Made by a program: the position numbers and the translations under genes. From Schizochytrium sp. CCTCC M209059 (taxonomy: Eukaryota; Sar; Bigyra; Thraustochytrida; Thraustochytriidae): a DNA stretch of 64,000 bases. Below the pieces are notes generated by a model. That model did no database searches, was not told the origin of the DNA, and saw only the letters and a program-made list of their open reading frames with translations. This document shows positions 41,179 through 50,583 of this stretch, in pieces (the first letter of the stretch is position 1; each line of letters starts with the position of its first letter). Location of the stretch: positions 62,001 to 126,000 of the forward strand of contig KN805426.1 in NCBI GenBank assembly GCA_000818945.1, given 5' to 3'.

Positions 41179-44100
41179 ATGGCGGCGACCGCGGGAAGAG
41201 CGGCCACGCGAGGATGGCTTGAAATATCCAAGACGGCCATCGACGTGGACTTCTCAGGCCACAAGGTCTGGTACGACAGCGCGAACGAGCAGCTGGTGCT
41301 CATGAAAAAGAATGTATACTACACGCTGGCTCTCCAATTTGGCGCCAAAGTCTCCCCGCCTCTCAACTTTGTGCACGCCGGGCCCGTCCTGGACGTCAAA
41401 TTCTCTCCCTGTAAGCGCTTCCTGGCGATCCAGCGGAACGACACCACCATCGAAGTTGTAGACCTCGTCTTGGCCACGGAGACACGTCTCACGTGCCGGC
41501 CCAAACGCGGAAATCTCGTCCTTCGAGGCGGAGTTCTCTGGCTCGAGCGCGAAGCCCAGGTCTCCAAGTCAACGCGTCTCGATCCAGAAGCTGAAGATTT
41601 GCCTTGCCTGTGCATTGTGGCGCGCTCGGGCCTTGAGGTGCATCGCCTTCCAAACACGGAGCGTGGCGAAGACTCGTGCAAGCTTCTTGGCACCATCAAA
41701 CACACCATCCACTGCTTTTGGCACCTTCCAGAACAGCAACTTCTCGTTCTGGCCACAGGAAATGGTACGGAGATGCGCCCATACCAATTTCAAAGCGGTC
41801 ACTTGCCCATCAAGCTCGCCAAGTTCTCCTTGCCAAAGCTTCCCGCTGCACGAAATCTTTTGCTGACAAAGCTCTACGGGTCCATTTATGCCATTGAAAC
41901 GCTGAACGCGTCGCGCCGCCTCAATGTTTACCGTCTCGGCCGCGAGTCGTCCTCACGCGTCCGCGAGCTCGAGTTGAGCTCTTCGGGAAGTGTGTACCTG
42001 AGTATCGTCGACAATCTCATTTGCGTGCACAACATGGAAGCAAGATTTACGTCGATGTACGATATTCTTGCAGAAACAAGCCTGCCCTGCGTCGCCCCGA
42101 AAGCAATTCATCGAGCATGGAGCCGACCCGACGGACGAATTTCCACTACGCCTTCCTCTGGCACGGCCAAGTCACCTGATGCAGGCACAGACAGCTCGCC
42201 CGGTGGAAGTGGATGTGACAACACTGTCGGCGTCGAGGAACTTGTCCTTCATGAAGGTGACTCCATTGGACTTGAGCCTGTCGAGAGCGCGGTCAGCGAC
42301 GCACAAGCTCTGGAACCCGGGGCCTTGTGCGCAGCCAAGCTCACACAGATGGCACTTTCTGATACAAGCGCAACAGATTCTCTTGTTGGCTTGGTGCTCA
42401 CGGAGATTGACGGTGAATCGCTGTCCGAGGTTCCATTCGACGACGTTGTTGATCGCATCGATGAGGCGGATCGACCCGTGCGCATCTCGCTCTCGAGCGC
42501 ACCCTCGTCTTCCCACGGTCACGATACCGAAGTCGGCGATAATGCCAACGAGGCTGCTGCGAGGGCAATTCGCGATGAGGACCTCTTATACAGCACAAGC
42601 TGGGTATTTCTCGCGCCGCACTGGATTCTAGATTCCAAGATGGGCCACCTCTGGAGGCTGGAGCTCAACCTCGATTCTGTACCTGGAGAAGCTCTCTCCG
42701 TAGCACGCGAACAGGCGTTGGCAACAGACGCCGAGATGGAGGAGCCATCGTTCGTGCTGCGCGACCCGCGCAGGCTCGTTCGTTTCTTGCTCAGACGTGC
42801 GTGCAGGCCTCCGGTAAGCTCCGTTTCCGAGTTTGCCTTTGGCGCGACCAAGCGCGACGCAAGCGCTTATTGCAAAGCCATACTTTTGCACTGCCTCCGC
42901 GCATTGATGGCGTCGAAATATTCATCGCCGGATGTCCTGCTCATGATGTTCAACCAAATGAATGTAGTCTATCTCCGTGCGCTTCGCGAAAGAGCATCCA
43001 TGGCCGCGCAAGCGCCACCACCAGCGCATCATGGCAGTGGCGGGTCAACGTCCAGCTTCAAGTTCCGTGGAAGCTTCCCATCGGCGCCCAGCGCTCGTCC
43101 CAGTGTGCAAAGCTCGCCGGTCATTACGGGGCGAAATGAGTCGCAGGCACAACAAGCTCAAGCGGAACCGGGAGCAGACCCGACTATCCTTGTAGGGACG
43201 GCCCTTTCAGATTCCTCTGCTGGGGTTGGGGGTGGAGATTCCGCCAAGACCGGCGCTTACCAGGGTGATGGGAACGGAGGAGGCGAAGGGAACGATCGTT
43301 CATTCAGCCTTCCCCGCGCCTCGAGCCTCTTGACTGCTGGCTCCACGTCTGTGAGGACGCGCTTCACCTCGAGCATCGGTTCGAAGCGCCGAAGCGCCAT
43401 CCTGGAGAGTATGTCGCGTTTCGCTGGGGGCAGCGGCGCGATCGTGTCATCTCCGAAGGCAACCTCTCTTCAGACCAAGAGTGCGCGCGACGAGCTTGAG
43501 GAAGGCCGCACAATTCTGCAGTCCCCTCATCCGCAGAGCAAGCTTAGAGGAGTCGTCTCAGGGGGCATTTCTGCTGGTGCAAGTGCTGATGCCAGTGCAA
43601 GTGCAAGTGCAAATGCAAGTGCTGCTGTAACCTCTGCTACGGGTGCTTCGCTGCACGTGGAGACGGGACGTACAAGGGACGTAACGGAGCGGGGGGTACG
43701 AGGAGGCGGGGCCACTCGCGATAGTGACGCAAAAGCACAAATCGTGGTCTCCAAACGAGAACTCCTAAAACGCAAGTCCACGTTTATGACGAGCGCGTCG
43801 AGCTTTGCAGGGGACAAGTCGCAACGCGTCTTGATGCAGCTCATGTCAGACTTTCGTGCGGCCGGGCGCATCGCTCTCAAGGACATTCGCTGTTACAACC
43901 GCTCTGCAGTCGTGCTGCAAATCGATGTGTTCACATGGGTTTTTATGCCGCTCATGCCTGATACAGCGGATACAGCGGAAGGGGCTGCGGCATGTGCACG
44001 CATCTCAACGTATCTCCTCGCATATATTCAGAGCTTGCAGGCATACGAGATCCCCACGGAAAAGTACATTCATGAGCTTCTCGCTTGGCTGCTGGTGGTG

Positions 44101-44622
44101 GGGCGGCGCGAGCATGTTCTTCGTCAGCTCTTGCAGCATCACGTCCCCACAGATTCGAGACGGCTCTCTCGGGCTCTTTTAGAGGCAAGTGCAACATATC
44201 CTGCTTTTTGGGAGCTCGCGCTGGACATGATGCATCGGTTGGGCCATCACGATTTGATCATTCGCGCCCTCCTTGATCGCGACCAGCTGGTCGCGGCGCT
44301 TCAGGTGATTCACCATCACCCACAGTACTTGCATGGAGAGACACAACACGGATCCTCGGCGCTTCCTGATGGTGTAACTCTCGTTACGGCATCGGACCTT
44401 TTCGATTGTGCGCTTCGAAACGCCGCAGCTCGAGAGGGTGCTCCAGGACCCTTTTTTGCTTTGTATAGCTTTTTTATGAGCGTCTCTCCGCGCACCGTCA
44501 CAGCTATGGCCAACCGACCCTCGCCACTTGCAATAGAAATTGTGGATCTCGAGGCTCGTTTGCGTCAAGTTCTGGGAGCAACGGATGCTGCGCCGCTCGC
44601 TGAGGCTTTGGGCGTATGTTGA
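41179..44622 (+). CDS. RMC1: RMC1-like regulator of MON1-CCZ1 (Mic1 domain)
   Basis: Likely subunit of the MON1-CCZ1-RMC1 complex, the Rab7 GEF of late endosomes and autophagosomes. The first ~330 residues form a WD-like propeller (VLDVKFSPCKRFLAIQR, TTIEVVDLV). The Mic1 region is split: about 520-610 (RRLVRFLLRRA, CKAILLHCLRALM) and about 880-1147 (DIRCYNRSAVVLQIDVFTWV, EKYIHELLAWLLV, YPAFWELALDMMHRLGHHDL). Animal RMC1 is about 650 residues; this one has 1,147. Two insertions explain that: a PDZ-like segment at about 354-444 and a Ser/Gly/Ala-rich stretch at about 610-875 containing an SASA-type repeat. The ATG at 41179 has A at -3 and G at +4. Divergent from the giant gene and convergent with SPT5. 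Confidence 0.8.
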   Translation: MAATAGRAATRGWLEISKTAIDVDFSGHKVWYDSANEQLVLMKKNVYYTLALQFGAKVSPPLNFVHAGPVLDVKFSPCKRFLAIQRNDTTIEVVDLVLATETRLTCRPKRGNLVLRGGVLWLEREAQVSKSTRLDPEAEDLPCLCIVARSGLEVHRLPNTERGEDSCKLLGTIKHTIHCFWHLPEQQLLVLATGNGTEMRPYQFQSGHLPIKLAKFSLPKLPAARNLLLTKLYGSIYAIETLNASRRLNVYRLGRESSSRVRELELSSSGSVYLSIVDNLICVHNMEARFTSMYDILAETSLPCVAPKAIHRAWSRPDGRISTTPSSGTAKSPDAGTDSSPGGSGCDNTVGVEELVLHEGDSIGLEPVESAVSDAQALEPGALCAAKLTQMALSDTSATDSLVGLVLTEIDGESLSEVPFDDVVDRIDEADRPVRISLSSAPSSSHGHDTEVGDNANEAAARAIRDEDLLYSTSWVFLAPHWILDSKMGHLWRLELNLDSVPGEALSVAREQALATDAEMEEPSFVLRDPRRLVRFLLRRACRPPVSSVSEFAFGATKRDASAYCKAILLHCLRALMASKYSSPDVLLMMFNQMNVVYLRALRERASMAAQAPPPAHHGSGGSTSSFKFRGSFPSAPSARPSVQSSPVITGRNESQAQQAQAEPGADPTILVGTALSDSSAGVGGGDSAKTGAYQGDGNGGGEGNDRSFSLPRASSLLTAGSTSVRTRFTSSIGSKRRSAILESMSRFAGGSGAIVSSPKATSLQTKSARDELEEGRTILQSPHPQSKLRGVVSGGISAGASADASASASANASAAVTSATGASLHVETGRTRDVTERGVRGGGATRDSDAKAQIVVSKRELLKRKSTFMTSASSFAGDKSQRVLMQLMSDFRAAGRIALKDIRCYNRSAVVLQIDVFTWVFMPLMPDTADTAEGAAACARISTYLLAYIQSLQAYEIPTEKYIHELLAWLLVVGRREHVLRQLLQHHVPTDSRRLSRALLEASATYPAFWELALDMMHRLGHHDLIIRALLDRDQLVAALQVIHHHPQYLHGETQHGSSALPDGVTLVTASDLFDCALRNAAAREGAPGPFFALYSFFMSVSPRTVTAMANRPSPLAIEIVDLEARLRQVLGATDAAPLAEALGVC
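42240..42510 (+). other. PDZ-like insertion in the RMC1 propeller region
   Basis: Residues about 354-444 include GLVLTEIDGESLSEVPFDDV followed by VDRIDEADRPVRISL. This has the spacing of a PDZ core (GDxIxxVNGxxxxxxxxxxxxxxI...VxLxL). The carboxylate-binding GLGF loop is not obvious; SIGLEPV may correspond to it. Confidence 0.45.
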
Positions 44623-44950
44623 TTTAAACGCGCGCGCGCAATTCCAATTTACATCAAGAAGTGTGCAAATGAATCGAATACTTTGAAGAACCCTGATAAA
44701 CGCACATTGACAAACCCACCATTAAAACAGAGAAAATTTGCAATTCCTGCCCTTTTCTTTCATTACAATTGAATTCATTCAATTGTATCCATTCCATTCC
44801 ATTCTATTTCGTTTCGTTTCGTTTCGGTCGCGAAAGTGGAAGTGGAGAGGAAGTGACGCGTTGTGTGTAAAGATTTCTTTTGCGGGGAAAGTTAATGATA
44901 AATCGCTAGCTATTCGTTCGATCCATAACCGAGTGTCTTCGGCGACGATT
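44623..44950. other. convergent 3' region RMC1 / SPT5
   Basis: AT-rich spacer that should carry both 3' UTRs. It contains pentamer tracts of CATTC and TTTCG (about 44788-44826). No gene seen. Confidence 0.5.
44788..44826. repeat. CATTC/TTTCG pentanucleotide tract
   Basis: Three CATTC-type units run directly into four TTTCG units, in the 3' flank of SPT5. It is the main exception to the pattern of pentamers in 5' flanks. Confidence 0.75.
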
Positions 44951-47911
44951 CTAAAAAAGCTTTTCGAACTGGGCGTGGTCATCGAGGACGCGGACGGATC
45001 CAGCATAGGTGCCTTCAGCGACCTTGAGAATCCACTCGCCCGTGTCGTACTCTTCGATAATGGCGATCTCATTGTTGTCCTTGATGCGAACGCGGTCGCC
45101 TTTCGAAAGACCGAGATTAGGAGGACCAATGGGACGGCGGTCATCATCGTCGTGACCACCGTAACCAGAGGCGGCCGGAGTCTTGGGAACTGCAGGCGTA
45201 GCAGGCGTCTGAGGAACGGTGGCAGCAGGCGTTGCAATGCTTCCGTAGGTGGAGTTCGGATTTGCGTACGCCTCAAAGCCTGCCGCGGGCGTCTTGGGCG
45301 GATTGTAGCTTGGCGCAGGAACTGCAGGACCATTGTCCCGGTTCGGATTCCACGCATCCTCGGCGCCATCGGCCCCGGGCGTCCCTGGCCCACCAGGCGT
45401 GCCTGGCCCAGGCGTCCCAGGACCGGGTGTACCGCCGTTGCCCTCGTCGATCGTGGCTGCTGGATTCCAAGCAGCTGGGCCGTCGTGGCTTTCGCTGGGG
45501 TGCAGAGGTGTCGAACCATAGGCGCCGCCCACTTCGGGGACAAAGCCACCACCCATGCCACCCATGTTGTTCATTGCGGGAGCACGAGCGCCATTTTCAT
45601 CACCCACGACATTAACGTGTTCACGAGGAATCTCAATCGTTAATTTCTTCGAGTGAATCTCCACCTTGGCTTTGGCCTCGGTGGCACTGACGACGATTCC
45701 GATGTAACCCTTGTGGCGACCACGCTTGATCTGCACACTCTTGCCCACGAGGCCGTCATCATTTCGAGAGAGGCCACCTCTACCGCGGCCTCTGCCTCTG
45801 CCCGCGGTAAAGCCGCTGCCCATGGGGCGGCCTCGCCCAAACGAGGAGACTCCAAAACCAGCTTCGTTGCGGAGCTTGACACCTGCAAGCTGGACATTGC
45901 GAGCACGCTCGACGAAAACACCAGCGTTGGCGAGGCGCATTCGCGAATGTAAAAAGAGGAAACTGCGGTGAACGTGCTTGACTGTGGCCTCGAGACCAGC
46001 ATTCTCACCCGACACGATTTTGACGGCGCTGTTTTGCGCAATCGAGTTGCGTTCCTTGTCCATGGCCGTGGTAGATCTGCTCTTGTGATTGAGCTTTCCG
46101 CGAATCTCGTGCACACCGCACGTGCGCACAGAGCCCGTTTGCAACAGCACGTCGACGGATTCGCTGCCGATCTTGACGACGACGCCAACCTGGGTGCCAA
46201 GAGAAATGAGGTCCATGAGCTCAAAGCCGGCGAGCTTTTCTGTGATTTGCGCAACCTCGGCGGAAATGTGCAAATCATCGACAAAGACGACAATTTCTTT
46301 CGAAGCAGAGTCGGTAAAAACGATCGCCTTGGCCTTATCTGTATCCTCCATGACCTTTACAACGGTACCCGTTTCACCTGCGTAGCGGCCATTGAGAACC
46401 TTGACGTGGTCACCCACTTGAAAGACCTTCATGAGATCCCCGGCCGGGAACTCGAGGAAGCTTCCGCGAACCGCTTCGTCGATGGGATTCATCGTGATCT
46501 CCCCAGTGGTGCCATTCACAGCAGTGACCTCGCCCTTGAGGTGGTGCAATTCGCCTTCGCGCACCATGACAATGTCACCCTTTTGAAACTTGGGTCCTGC
46601 TACGTTTTCCTCCTTGTTTCCCTCAGTGTAACCAATGGTCTCGAGAAGGTCACCGTCCTCGAAGGCCTCCTCAGCATCTTCCTCATCGTCGGCGTCGAGA
46701 GCCTTTCCATGGCGGAAGATTTGCAGCTCTTCCAGGGTTGGCTTGACATTCTTGGTCTGAATGGCCTTTTCGTTGATCTCCTTGATAAGGTAACCGTCCT
46801 CGTAGTAATCCTTACCGAGGCGATCCATGATGCGGCCCAAGGGTTCGTAGCGGTCGCGCACCGGGTACTCTCCTGCCGCGGCGAGCTGATCCGCATTGAA
46901 AAAACGCTTGGGAGGGATGATCTTTTTGGCACGATGTGCTTTGAGCTCGTCGCCCTCCAGGAGCGATGCGCCCATATCGATACGAGGCATGCATTTAATG
47001 ATCACCTTGTCGGTCTCGCCCACGTGGACAATGCGCGCCAAATCTCCCTTGTAGGGTAATCTGCGCAGACGCACAAAGTCGCCAGCCTTGATGACGCGTT
47101 TCTTTGACACGATCCGCAGCACGGTTGGCATCTCGTTTTGCGGCACCATGGTCCATTTGGTGCGATACACGCCCCGGAGACCATTGAGCGCGTCGAGAGC
47201 GTGCTCCTTTGTTCGTGCTTCGATGTAGAGGAACTCGGGGGTTCCAGCAGTGAGCACGGAATAGATTTTGGGTGCCGTCTTGGTCCCCCTTTGTGCATCC
47301 TTGTTGGCCGAGAAAATGTACTTGTTCATGAGCTGGACGCAAAGGAGCTGCTCATCACCCTTTTTGCACTTTACGCAAAAGAGCTTGGGGTCCGTAGCTG
47401 TTGGCAGAAAGGCGTTTCGAGACACGGCCACGTCGTCGCCGTCGCCGTCCATGTGAATTCGGGTACTCTCCTGCCGATGGCGGCGCTCGAGCTCGGCCGC
47501 GACTTCTTCTGCGGTCCTGTTTTCAAAGGCCTCACGCTCGCGTCGGCGCCTTTCAAGACGTTCTTTGACATCGTCATCGTCGTCGTCGTCTCCCTCGTTC
47601 CCGTATCCCCTTTCCTCGGCCATGTCGTCCTCATCTTCGTCGTCGTCGTCGTCAACGGCCTCTTCTTCGAACATGGAGGTCATCATGCGTCGCTTCGCGC
47701 CCCCTTTCCGTCTTCCCTGGGCCTTTTTCCTTTTTCCTGCCGGGCGTTCGTCCTCTTCCTCCTCGTCGTCTTCGTCCTCGTCGTCATCCTCCTCGTCATC
47801 GTCGTCATCCTCATCGGATTCGGAGTCGCTGTCAGAGTCCACGGCGCGCTTCGACTCGCGGCGCTCCTCCTCCTCGCCCTCGGACGACTCTTGCTCCGAG
47901 TCCGAGCTCAT
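44951..47911 (-). CDS. SUPT5H: transcription elongation factor SPT5
   Basis: Pol II processivity clamp (DSIF with SPT4) that also recruits capping and elongation factors. Of 986 residues, about 1-155 are Asp/Glu/Ser-rich. The NGN domain is about 170-267 (LFCVKCKKGDEQLLCVQLMN). KOW motifs follow: about 273-305 (AGDFVRLRRLPYKGDLARIV), 440-461 (GDIVMVREGELHHLKGEV), 495-515 (GDHVKVLNGRYAGETGTVVK), 625-645 (AVKIVSGENAGLEATV), 718-738 (GKSVQIKRGRHKGYIGIV) and a terminal one at about 930-983 (KGDRVRIKDNNEIAII). The C-terminal repeat region (about 793-913) is rich in GTPGPGTP, TPATP and YGS units, the P-TEFb-target type. The length is close to human SPT5. The ATG at 47911 begins MSSDSEQES. Divergent from the WxxV protein gene. 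Confidence 0.95.
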   Translation of the reverse strand: MSSDSEQESSEGEEEERRESKRAVDSDSDSESDEDDDDDEEDDDEDEDDEEEEDERPAGKRKKAQGRRKGGAKRRMMTSMFEEEAVDDDDDEDEDDMAEERGYGNEGDDDDDDDVKERLERRRREREAFENRTAEEVAAELERRHRQESTRIHMDGDGDDVAVSRNAFLPTATDPKLFCVKCKKGDEQLLCVQLMNKYIFSANKDAQRGTKTAPKIYSVLTAGTPEFLYIEARTKEHALDALNGLRGVYRTKWTMVPQNEMPTVLRIVSKKRVIKAGDFVRLRRLPYKGDLARIVHVGETDKVIIKCMPRIDMGASLLEGDELKAHRAKKIIPPKRFFNADQLAAAGEYPVRDRYEPLGRIMDRLGKDYYEDGYLIKEINEKAIQTKNVKPTLEELQIFRHGKALDADDEEDAEEAFEDGDLLETIGYTEGNKEENVAGPKFQKGDIVMVREGELHHLKGEVTAVNGTTGEITMNPIDEAVRGSFLEFPAGDLMKVFQVGDHVKVLNGRYAGETGTVVKVMEDTDKAKAIVFTDSASKEIVVFVDDLHISAEVAQITEKLAGFELMDLISLGTQVGVVVKIGSESVDVLLQTGSVRTCGVHEIRGKLNHKSRSTTAMDKERNSIAQNSAVKIVSGENAGLEATVKHVHRSFLFLHSRMRLANAGVFVERARNVQLAGVKLRNEAGFGVSSFGRGRPMGSGFTAGRGRGRGRGGLSRNDDGLVGKSVQIKRGRHKGYIGIVVSATEAKAKVEIHSKKLTIEIPREHVNVVGDENGARAPAMNNMGGMGGGFVPEVGGAYGSTPLHPSESHDGPAAWNPAATIDEGNGGTPGPGTPGPGTPGGPGTPGADGAEDAWNPNRDNGPAVPAPSYNPPKTPAAGFEAYANPNSTYGSIATPAATVPQTPATPAVPKTPAASGYGGHDDDDRRPIGPPNLGLSKGDRVRIKDNNEIAIIEEYDTGEWILKVAEGTYAGSVRVLDDHAQFEKLF

Positions 47912-48910
47912 GTTTTTCCTCTTCTTTTCACCCCTGCTTCTCCTCCTCCTCCTCCTCCTCTTCCTCCTCCTCTTCGCGCGCTATGCCCGCGCTGTGCTGC
48001 ACGAGCACGACGAGCACAAGCGCGACCGCCTCGCGCGCCGCCGTGTCCTCCTTCCCTCGCCGCGAACGGAAGCCGTCTTCTCGCGCGCGCGGGCGGGCGG
48101 GTTGAGTGTGCGCGGCCGCGGGCGAAGCGGGCGGGGCCGCGTGCGGAGGGCGTCTGCGCGTCTGCGCGCGTGCGGGCGCGGCAGCGTGCGGCGCTGCGCG
48201 TCTTCTTCGCGCTCTGCGCCGCGCTTGGATCTGGAGCTAACGCCGGAAACCGCCCTATTGCGCGCGCTCGCGTCGCTGCGCGCGCTCTTGGGCCTCTTTT
48301 CATTCTCTCACAACACGCCAACAGTCTTCGGGTCTTCCTGGCTGGCCGGGTCATCTTTGGGCAAGCGGCGCGGGGGCTGCTACTACGTACCTTGATTAAT
48401 GGAGAAGTGAAGAGCGCTGTTGACGAGAGGCTTGATCTTGCCTGTGGCCTGGAGTGTAGCTGCTTGGAATAGAGATCTGGTGGGACGCTGGATGAGGTAG
48501 GCGAAAGACGCGGGAGGTCTTCCGAAGAAGGCGGCCGTGTCTTCCAAGATGCAACAGAATCGAAGCAGAGCACTCTGTCTTACAAACAGATTAGATTCTT
48601 GCTGCCAAAATTGAGGTCGGCACGGAGCAGTGTGCTAAGACGAGTATGAGTTTTCCATTTCTCTCCCTTGTTTCAGTCGGAACACGCGGAGAACAGTTCG
48701 CGTGCTTTTGCGAACTTAGAAAAGAACCCAATTTCGTTCCAGGCACGTATCGAAGCTCGTTTCAGGCACGATTTAGGTTGCGTGATCCTACGGCTTGCTC
48801 GCATGCGCTCAAACTTGTAACGATACTCATGAACTGGATGGACTTTATCGTGTAGCGTTTGATAGGGCAGCGACCAACGTAGACCTGTCTTGGCGCGCTG
48901 CGATCTCGCC
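47912..48910. promoter_or_regulatory. divergent promoter region SPT5 / WxxV protein
   Basis: Contains a CTC-rich polypyrimidine block (about 47937-47980), a very CG-rich stretch (48050-48290) and TACGTA at 48384-48389. A 69-codon ATG ORF at 48646-48855 (+) lacks any feature and is not called. No supported gene. Confidence 0.45.
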
Positions 48911-49345
48911 ATGCAGAGAAGAAAGGTGAAGCCGTTTGATACGATTGAACCAGGCGATTCGGCATGCATGCAAGGTTGCGCCAAGCCATCACTTCTCGAA
49001 GACTGGACTCATGTCGTCATATCTGACAGTGGTTTCGTAGAAGATGGTATTGAGCCCAAGACGACGAGTCGAGAGAAGCCCGCCAAGACACCAAAACAGA
49101 AAAAGAAGAAGAAGAAGCACAAGAAGAAGTTGAAGAAGTTGAGACCTTCCAAGACTACGATTGCCAAGACGACCGCAAACATCACTAAACTGGTGAATGG
49201 TGCACGAGAAGCGCCTGAAATGACATGGGAAGAGGTTAACCCCCTGGGCACATGCAACACCGATTCAGAAGCAGACCTGTCGCCGGATTTGGATACAGCC
49301 AGTCTTACATCTGATTGCGATACTTCGTCGTGGTCTCTCGTATGA
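48911..49345 (+). CDS. small basic/acidic protein with three LIR-like WxxV motifs
   Basis: 144 residues with no domain I recognise. It has only three tryptophans, and each starts a WxxV motif: EDWTHV (W32), MTWEEV (W106) and SSWSLV (W141, ending at the last residue). W-x-x-L/I/V preceded by acidic or Ser residues is the core of LC3-interacting (LIR/AIM) motifs; EDWTHV closely resembles the p62/SQSTM1 core DDWTHL. Residues 62-78 form a dense Lys block (KKKKKKHKKKLKK), a likely NLS or RNA/lipid-contacting patch. The rest is Asp/Ser/Thr-rich, especially after 117. The ATG at 48911 is the first after an in-frame stop at 48863. Divergent from SPT5 and convergent with the FHA gene. An Atg8-binding role is inference; it could also be a nucleolar or disordered protein. 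Confidence 0.6.
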   Translation: MQRRKVKPFDTIEPGDSACMQGCAKPSLLEDWTHVVISDSGFVEDGIEPKTTSREKPAKTPKQKKKKKKHKKKLKKLRPSKTTIAKTTANITKLVNGAREAPEMTWEEVNPLGTCNTDSEADLSPDLDTASLTSDCDTSSWSLV

Positions 49346-49674
49346 GCAAGGTATAGCCAATGCATAGGTAGCACGGCGTCATTGGAAAATGAGGTTGTGC
49401 AGATTCGTTATGTGTGTGCAGAATGAGATCGTAAAGTTAAAAACCGCCCGCCCACTTGCTTCGATCAGCAAAAGTTTGCCTGCAGGCGATTCATTGTAGC
49501 GAGCCTCGTGATAAATGACGTTGTGCTTGAATGATGATTGTTGCTTCTTTTTTTTTTTAATTAAACCGTCTTCGCTTCTTTCTTCTTTTTCTTTTTCTTT
49601 TTCTTTTTCTTCTTCTTCTTCTTCTTGCCTCCTTGTGGCTCTGTCCTTTTTTCGGGGCACTGTCTGGCTCAGGC
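49346..49674. other. convergent 3' region with polypyrimidine microsatellite
   Basis: Spacer between the WxxV gene and the FHA gene. It includes a T10 run and a TTTTTC/TTC tract (about 49576-49627). No gene seen. Confidence 0.5.
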
Positions 49675-50583
49675 TCATAGCATCTCACTTTCCTCGGGCA
49701 ATGGGGAGCCGGCTTCAGACGGCATCGAGTCAAGGAGGCTCTCATCAGTAGTTTGTGAAGCAATCAAGTGCTCGAGTGCCTCCTCGAACTTGTCCAAATG
49801 CAGGGCTTCCAGCGCGGTATCCCGATCAGCTTCCGAGATCGAGAGCGAATCCTCGAGGACGGAGCGGGCTGCCTGCATTGCGCCAACCATGGCCTCGATA
49901 ACGGACGTGAGATTTTCGTTTGCAGTCTTCAATTCGATGATTGCATCTTCTGGTGACTTAAAAATGGTTGTGCCGGCATCCTCATCATCTTCCTGCGGAG
50001 CTCCCTCCTTGGCAAGCCGGCGCAAATTTTCGACGGCGCTATCGTTCATGTAAATGCTTGCAGCCAGACGCGAGGCTTCTGCGGTGAGTTCGTCCTGAAC
50101 CTTTTCCAAGGCTTGCCACTGCTCCGCGCTTTTGTTTTGCTCTTCCTGCGCATACGAGGCCTCTTCGGAGCTGAGCGGGGACACGCTTGAGGACGCCTCG
50201 CTCGCCTGCTGCTCTACGTCTGCGGCACTCGTCTGGTTCGGGTCTGCAACGACCTTGAATACAAAACAGTAGTTGTCGCGCTCAACATCCTCGCACGGAA
50301 AGACGATTTCGCTCCCATTGAGGAGTCGCACGGGCACCCCTCGCTCGAGACGTTCTGCGTCGATCCACGTTCCGTTTGAAGACGAATCTTCGACAACGAC
50401 CTCGCGCAGTCCCTCTGGCGAGACGCGCTGTGTGATGGACAAGTGCTTTGATGAAATGTGCATATCGGAGAGCACCAGCGAGCACGACGGGTGTCTACCC
50501 AACGTAAAGCTAGACCTTCGCCCCGTGTCAAATTGCAGGACCCAGTCTGGGTTTCCCCGGCTCTCCACTCTTGCCCAGATCAT
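49675..50583 (-). CDS. FHA-domain protein with C-terminal helical region
   Basis: 302 residues. The FHA domain (about 14-110) binds phosphothreonine peptides. Its conserved residues are present: GR in LGRHPSC (G29, R30), SSKH (S44-H47) and SNGTWID (N70, G71), followed by RLLNGSEIVF. The rest (about 115-295) is Glu/Ala/Ser-rich and predicted helical or coiled-coil (QWQALEKVQDELTAEASRL, LKTANENLTSVIEAMVGAM), so the protein may be an adaptor. No catalytic domain is visible, so the pathway cannot be named. The ATG at 50583 has A at -3. Upstream, another frame (50528-50765) looks coding-like, so an extra 5' exon is possible. Confidence 0.85.
   Translation of the reverse strand: MIWARVESRGNPDWVLQFDTGRRSSFTLGRHPSCSLVLSDMHISSKHLSITQRVSPEGLREVVVEDSSSNGTWIDAERLERGVPVRLLNGSEIVFPCEDVERDNYCFVFKVVADPNQTSAADVEQQASEASSSVSPLSSEEASYAQEEQNKSAEQWQALEKVQDELTAEASRLAASIYMNDSAVENLRRLAKEGAPQEDDEDAGTTIFKSPEDAIIELKTANENLTSVIEAMVGAMQAARSVLEDSLSISEADRDTALEALHLDKFEEALEHLIASQTTDESLLDSMPSEAGSPLPEESEML

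Noticed and set aside
47138..48472. 444-codon plus-strand frame with long Val/Leu/Phe runs
   Set aside because: Antisense to the acidic N terminus of SPT5; GAC/GAA-rich DNA read backwards gives hydrophobic runs.
47908..48573. 221-codon minus-strand frame upstream of SPT5
   Set aside because: Begins at GTG, is Arg/Ala/Gly low complexity, and lies in the CG-rich SPT5 promoter.
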